From positions 4,576 to 10,641 of the forward strand of contig JAJZSM010000031.1 of the NCBI GenBank assembly GCA_021849765.1: a stretch of 6,066 nt of DNA, given 5' to 3'. The notes beneath the pieces were generated by a model. The model was given only the letters and a program-made list of their open reading frames with translations, made no database searches and was not told the origin of the DNA. The DNA comes from Actinomycetes bacterium. Lineage in GTDB: Bacteria; Actinomycetota; Acidimicrobiia; Acidimicrobiales; RAAP-2. The position numbers and the translations under genes were made by a program. Below are positions 1 through 5,933 of the stretch, piece by piece (positions within the stretch are counted from its first letter, which is position 1; the number at the start of each line of letters is the position of its first letter).

Positions 1-592
1 GGACGGTTATATCGGCGATGACGATGTCGCACGGCAGGGCATCGGACGGTTGAACGTGCTGGATCTACAGGTCCAGATCAGGCGGCTTCCCAAGCCCGTC
101 ATCGCCTCCATCGCCGGGTACGCGATCGGTGGTGGGCACATTTTGCATCTGGTGTGCGACTTGTCCATCGCGGCCGACAACGCTCGTTTCGGTCAGACCG
201 GCCCGAAAGTGGGCTCCTTTGACGGTGGTTACGGTTCGTCACTGCTCGCGCGCTCGATCGGTCTCAAGCGGGCTAAGGAGGTGTGGTTCCTCTGTCGCCA
301 GTACGACGCCGCGACCGCGCTCGACTGGGGGCTCGTGAACACCGTGGTCCCCTTGGCGGATCTCGAGGCTGAGACCATCGCGTGGTGCCGCCAGATCCTC
401 ACCCTTTCGCCGATCGCGCTTCGCATGCTCAAGGCCGGCTTCAACGCGGCCGATGACGGACTGGCGGGGGTTCAGCAATTGGCGGGTGACGCGACGATGC
501 TCTTCTATATGTCCGAAGAGGGACAGGAAGGTCGCAACGCCTTCGTCGAGCACCGTACGCCGGATTTCTCGAAGTTCCCCAAGCGTCCATGA
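1..592 (+). CDS. menB: 1,4-dihydroxy-2-naphthoyl-CoA synthase (MenB), 5'-truncated by the window
   Basis: MenB is a cytosolic crotonase-fold enzyme that cyclises o-succinylbenzoyl-CoA to DHNA-CoA in menaquinone synthesis. The reading frame is open from base 2, so the gene starts before the window. About 196 residues are present against about 285 in E. coli, so roughly 90 N-terminal residues are missing. Near-identical family blocks are visible: Ala-Gly-Tyr-Ala-Ile-Gly-Gly-Gly-His (oxyanion region, about 112-140), [10 protein letters not shown] (194-223), Trp-Phe-Leu-Cys-Arg-Gln-Tyr (284-304) and [11 protein letters not shown] near the C-terminus. The Gln-Thr-Gly (194-202) with Trp (284-286) matches the bicarbonate-binding set of type I MenB (E. 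coli Gln154/Gly156/Trp184). The Ser and Asp at 215-223 and the Tyr at 506-508 match other active-site residues. The TTG at 50 is internal and not a start. The stop overlaps the menA start (ATGA). Confidence 0.97.
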   Translation, partial: DGYIGDDDVARQGIGRLNVLDLQVQIRRLPKPVIASIAGYAIGGGHILHLVCDLSIAADNARFGQTGPKVGSFDGGYGSSLLARSIGLKRAKEVWFLCRQYDAATALDWGLVNTVVPLADLEAETIAWCRQILTLSPIALRMLKAGFNAADDGLAGVQQLAGDATMLFYMSEEGQEGRNAFVEHRTPDFSKFPKRP

Positions 593-1458
593 CGCCAGCC
601 CCCGGGGCCATCAACCGGTGGGTGCTCGCGGCGCGGCCGCGGACGTTGCCGGCGGCCGTCGTGCCAGTCGGAGTGGGGGCCGCCCTCGTGCGACCCGAGA
701 CGATCAACTGGTTGAACACCGTGCTCGCGGCCGCGGTGGCGTTGTGGCTGCAGATCGGGACGAATTACGCGAATGACTACTCCGACGGTGTTCGCGGCAC
801 CGATGAGCAGCGTGTCGGGCCGTTCCGTCTCACGGCGTCAAAGTTGGTGCCGGCTCGGTGGGTGAAGTTCGCGGCCTTCGCGTGCTTCGCACTCGCGGCG
901 GTAGCCGGACTCGGGCTCGCGGCTCGCACGTCCTGGTGGTTGATTGCGCTCGGAGCGAGCGCAATACTCGCGGGTTATCTCTACACTGGTGGACCGAAGC
1001 CCTACGGGTACCTCGGTCTGGGCGAACTCTTCGTGCTGCTCTACTTTGGCCTGCTCGCCACGGTCGGCACGGCGTACGTACAGCACCGCCACGTGATCGG
1101 CGCGGCGTGGTGGATTGGTCTAGCCACGGGCGCCATGGCCTGTGCGCTCCTCGAAGCGAACAACCTTCGTGACGTCCTCGGGGACATCGAAGCCGGGAAG
1201 CGGACCCTCGCCGCGCGATTGGGTCGCGAACGAGGCGCGTGGCTCTTCGGCGCGTGCGTCGCACTCGTCGCGATCGGGCTCGCCGCGGGGGGTGAGCCCA
1301 TCGTGGCGCTCGTCGCCGTGGTCGCCTACATCCCGGGCGTGCGCATGGCGTTCTCGCCGCGTAGCGGGCGGGAACTGCTCGCCTTGCTCCAGTCGTCCTC
1401 ACGCGTCCAACTGCTGCTTGGCGCGCTGCTCATCGTGGTGTACACATTCTCCCGTTAA
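589..1458 (+). CDS. menA: 1,4-dihydroxy-2-naphthoate polyprenyltransferase (MenA)
   Basis: MenA is an integral membrane UbiA-family enzyme that transfers a polyprenyl chain from its diphosphate to DHNA, giving demethylmenaquinone. The protein is 289 residues, close to the family norm. The first Asp-rich Mg-diphosphate motif is Asn62-Asp63-x-x-Asp66 followed by Asp72. The second is Asn191-Asn192-Leu-Arg-Asp195 with Asp199, then Gly-Lys-Arg-Thr-Leu. A Lys-Pro-Tyr-Gly-Tyr-x-Gly-Leu-Gly-Glu segment between them is typical of MenA rather than UbiA or haem O synthase. Several hydrophobic stretches (about residues 22-34, 44-58, 92-130, 140-162, 170-188 and 215-285) fit the multi-helix fold. The ATG overlaps the menB stop as ATGA and lacks a Shine-Dalgarno sequence, so translational coupling to menB is likely. 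The 3' end overlaps convergent menH by four bases. Confidence 0.96.
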   Translation: MTPAPGAINRWVLAARPRTLPAAVVPVGVGAALVRPETINWLNTVLAAAVALWLQIGTNYANDYSDGVRGTDEQRVGPFRLTASKLVPARWVKFAAFACFALAAVAGLGLAARTSWWLIALGASAILAGYLYTGGPKPYGYLGLGELFVLLYFGLLATVGTAYVQHRHVIGAAWWIGLATGAMACALLEANNLRDVLGDIEAGKRTLAARLGRERGAWLFGACVALVAIGLAAGGEPIVALVAVVAYIPGVRMAFSPRSGRELLALLQSSSRVQLLLGALLIVVYTFSR

Positions 1459-2198
1459 ATCAGGAACTCGATGACGTGCTGGGCGGTCAGGTCCGGTTGC
1501 GCCAAGTGGGCGGCGTGGCCAGCGCGTTCCACCACGACTGCCGCGCCGACGGGTACACCAGAGGCGATTGCACGGGCCTCACTGGCGAACTTGTGGTCCA
1601 GTTCACCGGCCAGCGCGAGGGTCGGGGCAGTGATCGAACGGATTTGTTCGCCGAGCCACGTCTGAGTACCCGTTCCACAGCGGCGCAGCGACTCGGCGAG
1701 CCCGCGTGGATCGCGGCTCCGACTTGCGAGTTCCTCGGGATCCGGTTCGAGGTCGGCGAACAAGGGCTGGGCGAGCCACTCGGCGAGAAAGACTTCAGCG
1801 CCCACGGCCTCGATATGGTCGGCCAGCGCGTCGTCGCGGCGGCGGCGGTCCTCTCGTTGCGAGGCGTCCTCGATGCCCCGTGTTGCACCGAGGAGCACGA
1901 GGCGGGACACGACCTCGGGATGGCGCAGCGCCACGTGGAGCGCGACGCGTCCGCCGAAGGAGTATCCGCCGAGATCGCAGGGTGCATCGAGCAGCTCGGC
2001 CACCAGGTCGGCGCATTCGTCGAGGGATGCCCAGACGGTCGCCGCCGTACCGTGGCCCGGCAGGTCGAGTGTCCAGAGTTCGCGAGTCTCTGTCAGAATG
2101 GAACGGAACCGGGCCGCGGACCGACTGGTTTGGGTGAAGCCGTGGAGCCAGAGGAACACGGGCCCATCGCCCTCGCGTTCGACCTTGAGGAGTGACAT
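1455..2198 (-). CDS. menH: 2-succinyl-6-hydroxy-2,4-cyclohexadiene-1-carboxylate synthase (MenH)
   Basis: MenH is a cytosolic alpha/beta-hydrolase-fold lyase that eliminates pyruvate from the MenD product SEPHCHC to give SHCHC. From the ATG at 2198-2196 the protein is 247 residues, close to E. coli MenH (about 252). The triad is visible: Ser80 in Gly-Tyr-Ser-Phe-Gly-Gly-Arg, Asp201 in Gly-Glu-Leu-Asp-His-Lys-Phe and His228 in Arg-Ala-Gly-His-Ala-Ala-His. Leu-His-Gly-Phe (18-21, oxyanion side), Asp-Leu-Pro-Gly-His-Gly (45-50), Arg84 after the nucleophile elbow and an Arg-rich cap segment (Gln-Arg-Glu-Asp-Arg-Arg) also match MenH, and menA and menD flank it. An in-frame extension to 2309 is rejected because it would run over the menD N-terminus and adds an Arg/Gly-rich tail unlike the family. 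No Shine-Dalgarno sequence precedes the ATG. The gene overlaps both neighbours. A generic alpha/beta hydrolase is the only real alternative. Confidence 0.92.
   Translation of the reverse strand: MSLLKVEREGDGPVFLWLHGFTQTSRSAARFRSILTETRELWTLDLPGHGTAATVWASLDECADLVAELLDAPCDLGGYSFGGRVALHVALRHPEVVSRLVLLGATRGIEDASQREDRRRRDDALADHIEAVGAEVFLAEWLAQPLFADLEPDPEELASRSRDPRGLAESLRRCGTGTQTWLGEQIRSITAPTLALAGELDHKFASEARAIASGVPVGAAVVVERAGHAAHLAQPDLTAQHVIEFLI
2187..2192 (+). promoter_or_regulatory. Shine-Dalgarno sequence of menD
   Basis: GAGGAG is the clearest ribosome binding site in the window. It is five bases upstream of TTG 2198 and overlaps GTG 2192, so it favours the TTG as the menD start. The same bases encode codons 3-4 of menH on the other strand (Leu-Leu, read as CTC CTC). 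Confidence 0.6.
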
Positions 2199-3874
2199 TG
2201 CAATCGAGCGTACCGAACCCGAGCGCCGTGCAGGCCACCTTCGCCGCCACCCTGTTTGACGAGTGGTACCGCCACGGACTGCGCGAGGTAGTCGTGTGTC
2301 CGGGCTCACGGTCCACGCCGTTAGCGATTGCCGCGGCGGGCCACGGCGACTTGACCGTACACGTGCGGGTGGACGAGCGCAGCGCCGGATTCTTCGCTAT
2401 CGGCCGTGCGCTCGCGACGTCGACGCCGGTCGCGATCGTCGTGACGAGTGGGACCGCTGCGGCCGAGCTGCACGCGGCCGTTGCCGAGGCGGACCTCGCC
2501 GGCGTGGCACTGCTCGTGGTCACGGCCGACCGACCGAGTGAGCTGCACGGCGTCGGCGCCCCCCAGACGATTGTGCAGCGGGACCTCTACCGGTCCGCGG
2601 TGCGTCGATTCGAGGAACCCGGGGTGGCGAGACTCGAGGCGTCATCGAGTTGGCGGCCTTTGGCGAGCCGGTGCTGGTGGGCCGCGGTCGGTGTGGACGG
2701 AAGCGGTGGCCCGGTCCACATCAACGCCGCCTTCGTCGAACCCCTCGTCGCGGACCCGCTGCAGTTGCCCGGTGGGCGCGTTGATGGTGAACCGTGGCGA
2801 CGGGAGGAACCGCGCAGCGTGTTCGCAGGTGAGATTGACGTTCGTGGCCAGCGCGTGCTCGCCGTGGTGGGCCGAGGCGTCGACCGCGAGACAGTGGCGT
2901 CGATGAATGACCGCGGATGGGCCGTCGTCGGTGACGCGACGGTGGCCTCGACGATCGCGCACTACGACGGTCTGCTTCGCGACCCGGGTTTCGCCGACGC
3001 GGCGCGTCCCGACGTGGTCGTGCGACTTGGTGGCCTGCCCGCCTCGAAGGTCCTCGGCGAACAGCTGCGCCGCTGGCGTATACCCGCGGTGGCCTGGCGC
3101 GGTTGTGGCGCCCTGAGCGACCCGGACGGCGCGATCGGCATCTCCTACCCAGGACTGCCCGATTTCGCCGAGCAACGCCTGCACGCCGACGGCGCCTACC
3201 GCGAGTTCTGGGTTCGCGCCTCCACCGCGGTCGAAGAGTGGTTAGAGGCGCGCGAGTCACTCGATGGACCCTTGAGTGAACCCGACGTGGCCCGGGCCGT
3301 CGTCGCGGCCAGTTCGGAGCAGGCGGTGGCGTTGGTGGTCGGATCGTCGATGCCGGTACGCGACGTCGAGTGGTGGGCGCCGCCGCGCACGTCACCGACG
3401 TTCGCCAACCGGGGAGCGAACGGGATCGACGGTGTCGTGTCGACGGTGATGGGTGTCGGGGCCGGCGCTTCGGTAGTCGGACTGGTCGGTGACGTGACCT
3501 TCCTGCACGACGTCTCGGGACTGGTCGACGGTCTCGGTACCAGTGGTGGCCGTTGCGTGCTCGTCGTCGTGGACAACAACGGTGGTGGGATCTTCTCGTT
3601 CCTGTCCCAGGCGACGGCGCTACGTGCACCGGATTTCGAATCGCTCTTTGGCACCCCGCGACAGCACGACATCGAAGCCGTCGCGCGCGCCTTCGGCCAC
3701 GAGGCGGTCTCGGTGAGCACCAGAGCGGCCTTGCGAGCGGAGATTGACGCCGGCCTACTCCGTGACGGCGTCACGGTGGTTGTCGCGCGCGTGCCCGATC
3801 GCACGACCAACGTGACGATCCACGACGAGTATGTGGCCGGCGTCGCGGGTGTTTGGCGGTCTAGCCACTCGTGA
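2198..3874 (+). CDS. menD: SEPHCHC synthase (MenD), ThDP-dependent
   Basis: MenD condenses 2-oxoglutarate, decarboxylated on thiamine diphosphate, with isochorismate to give SEPHCHC, the first committed menaquinone step. It acts in the cytosol as an oligomer. Numbering is from TTG 2198 (558 residues; E. coli has 556). The N-terminal PYR domain has Cys-Pro-Gly-Ser-Arg (34-38), the ThDP-activating Glu60 in Val-Asp-Glu-Arg, and Thr-Ser-Gly-Thr-Ala. The C-terminal PP domain has Asn-Arg-Gly-Ala-Asn-Gly-Ile-Asp-Gly, then the Mg/ThDP motif from Gly431-Asp432 to Asn460-Asn461-Gly-Gly-Gly. The start is ambiguous. GTG at 2192 gives 560 residues, but the GAGGAG ribosome site at 2187-2192 overlaps it. 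TTG at 2198 sits five bases after that site and is preferred. Alignment with the mycobacterial start (Asn-Pro-Ser) allows either. The 5' end overlaps the menH start and the 3' end overlaps ccdA (GTGA). Confidence 0.95.
   Translation: MQSSVPNPSAVQATFAATLFDEWYRHGLREVVVCPGSRSTPLAIAAAGHGDLTVHVRVDERSAGFFAIGRALATSTPVAIVVTSGTAAAELHAAVAEADLAGVALLVVTADRPSELHGVGAPQTIVQRDLYRSAVRRFEEPGVARLEASSSWRPLASRCWWAAVGVDGSGGPVHINAAFVEPLVADPLQLPGGRVDGEPWRREEPRSVFAGEIDVRGQRVLAVVGRGVDRETVASMNDRGWAVVGDATVASTIAHYDGLLRDPGFADAARPDVVVRLGGLPASKVLGEQLRRWRIPAVAWRGCGALSDPDGAIGISYPGLPDFAEQRLHADGAYREFWVRASTAVEEWLEARESLDGPLSEPDVARAVVAASSEQAVALVVGSSMPVRDVEWWAPPRTSPTFANRGANGIDGVVSTVMGVGAGASVVGLVGDVTFLHDVSGLVDGLGTSGGRCVLVVVDNNGGGIFSFLSQATALRAPDFESLFGTPRQHDIEAVARAFGHEAVSVSTRAALRAEIDAGLLRDGVTVVVARVPDRTTNVTIHDEYVAGVAGVWRSSHS
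2207..2212 (-). promoter_or_regulatory. Candidate -10 element for menH
   Basis: Read on the minus strand, TACGCT fits the TAnnnT pattern of a -10 box and ends eight bases before the menH ATG. Transcription from it would begin at or within about two bases of the ATG, giving a leaderless or nearly leaderless mRNA. This agrees with the lack of a Shine-Dalgarno sequence. No convincing -35 hexamer is seen 16-18 bases upstream. The element lies within the first codons of menD. TAnnnT is short and could occur here by chance. Confidence 0.3.
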
Positions 3875-4614
3875 TCGCAGCCCTGCCGAGTTCGCTCATC
3901 GCGGCGTTCCCCCTGGCCTTCGCCGCGGGACTGGTGTCGTTCATCTCACCCTGCGTCCTGCCCCTCCTGCCCGGCTACCTGGCGTTCCTGAGCGGTGCCA
4001 CCGGCGGCATCAACGGCCGTACCGGTCGCGGACGGGCGGTCGCCGGTTCTCTCGCCTTCGTGGTGGGCTTCGCGCTCGTCTTCGTGAGTTTTGGCGCGGC
4101 CTTCGGCGGGCTCGGCAGTTCGTTGCGCACACATCAGCGAGGCCTCGAGATTGCCTTCGGCGCGATCACGATCGTGCTCGGACTGTTCTTCGCGGGGTGG
4201 TGGCCATCGTCGTGGCTGCAACGAGAGCGGCGCGCTCATCACCTGCCACGCGCTTCGGTGCTCGGTGCCGCGTTATTGGGTGTGCTGTTCGCGCTGGGCT
4301 GGACACCGTGCATCGGACCGACCCTGGCGGCAATCTTGGGCCTCGCGGCCTCCTCCTCGGGGGCCACCGCCCTGCGCGGGTCGATCCTCGCGTTCGTGTA
4401 CTGCCTCGGACTGGGTCTGCCGTTCGTGGTCGCGGCGATCGCGACCGAGTGGATGGCCACGGCGTCGAACTGGTTGCGCCGGCACCACCGACTCATCGGA
4501 CGTATCGGCGGGGTCCTGTTGATCCTCATTGGACTGGCCGAGATCAGCGGCGCGTGGCAGGCGTTCGTACTGTGGCTCCAAGTGCACTTCCCCGCGAGCA
4601 ACGCGATCCTCTAG
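3871..4614 (+). CDS. ccdA: CcdA/DsbD-like thiol-disulfide transporter (cytochrome c biogenesis)
   Basis: CcdA is a polytopic membrane protein that takes electrons from cytoplasmic thioredoxin and passes them outward to thioredoxin-like proteins (ResA/CcsX type), which keep apocytochrome c haem-binding cysteines reduced. At 247 residues it has the usual CcdA length. About six hydrophobic segments are seen: 9-33, 56-81, 91-111, 128-160, 168-192 and 211-232. The two redox cysteines sit in the expected symmetrical motifs: Cys28 in Ile-Ser-Pro-Cys-Val-Leu-Pro, followed by Leu-Pro-Gly-Tyr, and Cys147 in Trp-Thr-Pro-Cys-Ile-Gly-Pro. A third cysteine, Cys178, lies in segment 5. The GTG start overlaps the menD stop (GTGA) without a clear Shine-Dalgarno sequence, which suggests coupling to menD. 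No thioredoxin domain is fused. Partners ResA, ResB and CcsA are not in the window, so a role in another extracytoplasmic thiol pathway cannot be excluded. Confidence 0.9.
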   Translation: MIAALPSSLIAAFPLAFAAGLVSFISPCVLPLLPGYLAFLSGATGGINGRTGRGRAVAGSLAFVVGFALVFVSFGAAFGGLGSSLRTHQRGLEIAFGAITIVLGLFFAGWWPSSWLQRERRAHHLPRASVLGAALLGVLFALGWTPCIGPTLAAILGLAASSSGATALRGSILAFVYCLGLGLPFVVAAIATEWMATASNWLRRHHRLIGRIGGVLLILIGLAEISGAWQAFVLWLQVHFPASNAIL

Positions 4615-4649
4615 ACCGACGTGATTGGACGCTCTCGTAGACTTCGACC
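4615..4649. other. Only intergenic gap in the window (ccdA-tyrS)
   Basis: This 35-base spacer is the only non-coding DNA between genes here; all other junctions overlap. It holds the candidate tyrS promoter. I see no inverted repeat with a T-run, so there is no intrinsic terminator for the men-ccdA transcript. Confidence 0.6.
4638..4649 (+). promoter_or_regulatory. Likely leaderless promoter of tyrS (-10 box)
   Basis: TAGACT at 4638-4643 fits the actinobacterial TAnnnT -10 pattern. Six bases (4644-4649) separate it from the A of the tyrS ATG at 4650, which is the normal distance from a -10 box to the transcription start. The transcript would therefore begin at the start codon. No Shine-Dalgarno sequence lies upstream of this ATG, as expected for a leaderless mRNA. 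A weak -35 match, CCGACG at 4616-4621 (three of six bases, spacer 16), falls just after the ccdA stop. It would let tyrS be expressed independently of the men-ccdA genes. Confidence 0.55.
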
Positions 4650-5933
4650 ATGAGCCTGCGTGAAGACTGGCAGTTCCGGGGACTGGTCCATCAAGCCACC
4701 GACGACGGAGTCCTGGATCGACTGAGCGCAGGCGGGGTGACGGCCTACATCGGCTTCGACCCCACGGCCTCGTCACTGCATCTCGGTGGACTGCTGCAGA
4801 TCTGCAACCTCCGACGCCTGCAGATCGCGGGAAACCGGCCGATTGCGTTGGCCGGTGGCGGCACCGGGTTGATCGGCGACCCCAGCTTCAAGGACGCTGA
4901 ACGCCCGCTCTTGACCCGCGACCAGCTCGAGGCGAACCTCGACGGAATCCGTAGCCAGCTCGAACGGCTCCTGGACTTCTCGGCGTCGGCCGGTCCGGCG
5001 CGGGCGATGGTGCTCAACAACGCGGACTGGCTGACGACGATGCCGTTGACCGACTTCCTCCGTGACGTCGGAAAACACTTCACCGTTAACCAGATGGTGG
5101 CCAAGGAGTCGGTGCGCAGTCGGTTGGACCGTGAAGACGTCGGTCTCTCGTTCACCGAGTTCTCCTACATGCTGCTCCAGGCCTACGACTTCTTACGCCT
5201 CAACGTCGATCACGGCTGCACCCTCCAGTTGGGCGGCTCGGACCAATGGGGTAACATCACGATGGGCGCCGAACTGGTTCGAAAGGTGACGGGCCAGTCC
5301 GCCGCTGGCCTCACGTCACCCCTGCTCCTGCGCCCCGACGGGCGAAAGTACGGCAAGTCCGAAGGCGGCAACGAGCGCGTCTGGCTGGACCCCGCCATGA
5401 CCTCGCCGTTCGCCCTGTACCAGTTCCTCTTGAACAGCGAGGACGAGATGACCCCGACGCTCCTGCGGTTCTTCACGTTCCTCGATCACGAGACCATCAG
5501 CGAATTGGATGAGTCACTGCGCGTTGACCCCCAAGCCCGTCGCGCGCAGCGCGCCCTCGCGAACGCGGTAGTGGCCATGGTCCACGGCGAGGACGCCGCT
5601 CTGCGTTCAGCGCGCGCCGGTGAGGCACTGTTTAATGGATCCATCGCCGAACTGGACGAGGCGACCTTCCTCGAGGTCCTCGCCGACGCGCCATCGTCGA
5701 CGGTAGACCGCGAAGCGGTGCGCGTCGGACTGGACCCGGTGGACGCACTGGTACTCACGGGACTCGCATCCTCCAAGGCCGAGGCGCGTCGGTTCCTCGA
5801 CCAGGGTGGCGTCTACCTGAACAATCGCCGGATCGAGAGCGACGCGCGAATCGAGCTCTCGATGGCCCTGCACGATCGGTACCTGGTGTTGCGCCGAGGG
5901 CGGCGGCTGCTCCACCTCATGGTCGTCGCGTGA
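4650..5933 (+). CDS. tyrS: Tyrosine--tRNA ligase (TyrRS)
   Basis: This is a class I aminoacyl-tRNA synthetase that charges tRNA-Tyr in the cytosol, normally as a homodimer. The protein is 427 residues, close to bacterial TyrRS (about 420). The order is the Rossmann catalytic domain with Tyr33-x-Gly-x-Asp37, the class I HIGH-type motif His44-Leu-Gly-Gly47, the Gly-Gly-Gly-Thr-Gly-Leu-Ile-Gly-Asp-Pro loop, tyrosine-site residues Tyr173, Gln177 and Asp180, and Gly-Gly-Ser-Asp198-Gln199-Trp-Gly-Asn. Next comes the KMSKS-equivalent Lys233-Tyr-Gly-Lys236-Ser, then an alpha-helical region, then a C-terminal S4 RNA-binding domain from about residue 360 (Ser-Lys-Ala-Glu-Ala-Arg-Arg, Gly-Gly-Val-Tyr-Leu-Asn-Asn). 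The fourth HIGH residue is Gly where most characterised TyrRS have His, Asn or Ser. The ATG is six bases after a TAGACT box, pointing to a leaderless mRNA. There is no room for a T-box leader. Confidence 0.97.
   Translation: MSLREDWQFRGLVHQATDDGVLDRLSAGGVTAYIGFDPTASSLHLGGLLQICNLRRLQIAGNRPIALAGGGTGLIGDPSFKDAERPLLTRDQLEANLDGIRSQLERLLDFSASAGPARAMVLNNADWLTTMPLTDFLRDVGKHFTVNQMVAKESVRSRLDREDVGLSFTEFSYMLLQAYDFLRLNVDHGCTLQLGGSDQWGNITMGAELVRKVTGQSAAGLTSPLLLRPDGRKYGKSEGGNERVWLDPAMTSPFALYQFLLNSEDEMTPTLLRFFTFLDHETISELDESLRVDPQARRAQRALANAVVAMVHGEDAALRSARAGEALFNGSIAELDEATFLEVLADAPSSTVDREAVRVGLDPVDALVLTGLASSKAEARRFLDQGGVYLNNRRIESDARIELSMALHDRYLVLRRGRRLLHLMVVA

Noticed and set aside
50..592. TTG at 50 as the start of menB
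   Set aside because: The frame is open back to base 2 and those codons encode MenB-like sequence (Asp-Gly-Tyr then Arg-Leu-Asn-Val-Leu-Asp), so the true start is outside the window.
830..1402. Minus-strand open frame of 190 codons opposite menA
   Set aside because: Its composition is dominated by Arg, Ala and Pro with no hydrophobic or catalytic pattern. It is a shadow of menA.
1428..1474. Inverted repeat TCATCG/CGATGA around the menA-menH junction as a terminator
   Set aside because: The stem is only six base pairs with a loop of over 30 bases and no T-run, so it is no better than chance.
1476..2195. Long plus-strand open frame (239 codons) opposite menH, ending in a TGA that overlaps the alternative menD GTG at 2192
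   Set aside because: It is in exact codon register with menH, so it closes only where menH uses TTA, CTA or TCA, which are rare in GC-rich genes. Its translation shows no recognisable domain, while menH has a full catalytic triad. The GTGA at its end comes from the TCA second codon of menH.
2198..2309. Upstream extension of menH to a start at 2309 on the minus strand
   Set aside because: It would add 37 Arg/Gly-rich residues unlike any MenH and overlap over 110 bases of the well-conserved menD N-terminal coding region. The ATG at 2198 gives the normal family length.
2721..3629. Minus-strand open frame of 302 codons opposite menD
   Set aside because: It has an extremely Arg-rich composition with no domain. 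It is a shadow of menD, which carries all ThDP motifs.
3831..4640. Plus-strand open frame of 269 codons, longer than ccdA and covering it in another frame
   Set aside because: The product is Arg/Gly/Pro-rich low-complexity sequence typical of a shifted frame in GC-rich DNA. ccdA in the other frame has intact membrane segments and both redox cysteine motifs.
4615..4649. T-box or other leader riboswitch controlling tyrS
   Set aside because: Only 35 bases separate ccdA and tyrS and the transcript probably starts at the ATG, so there is no room for a leader structure.
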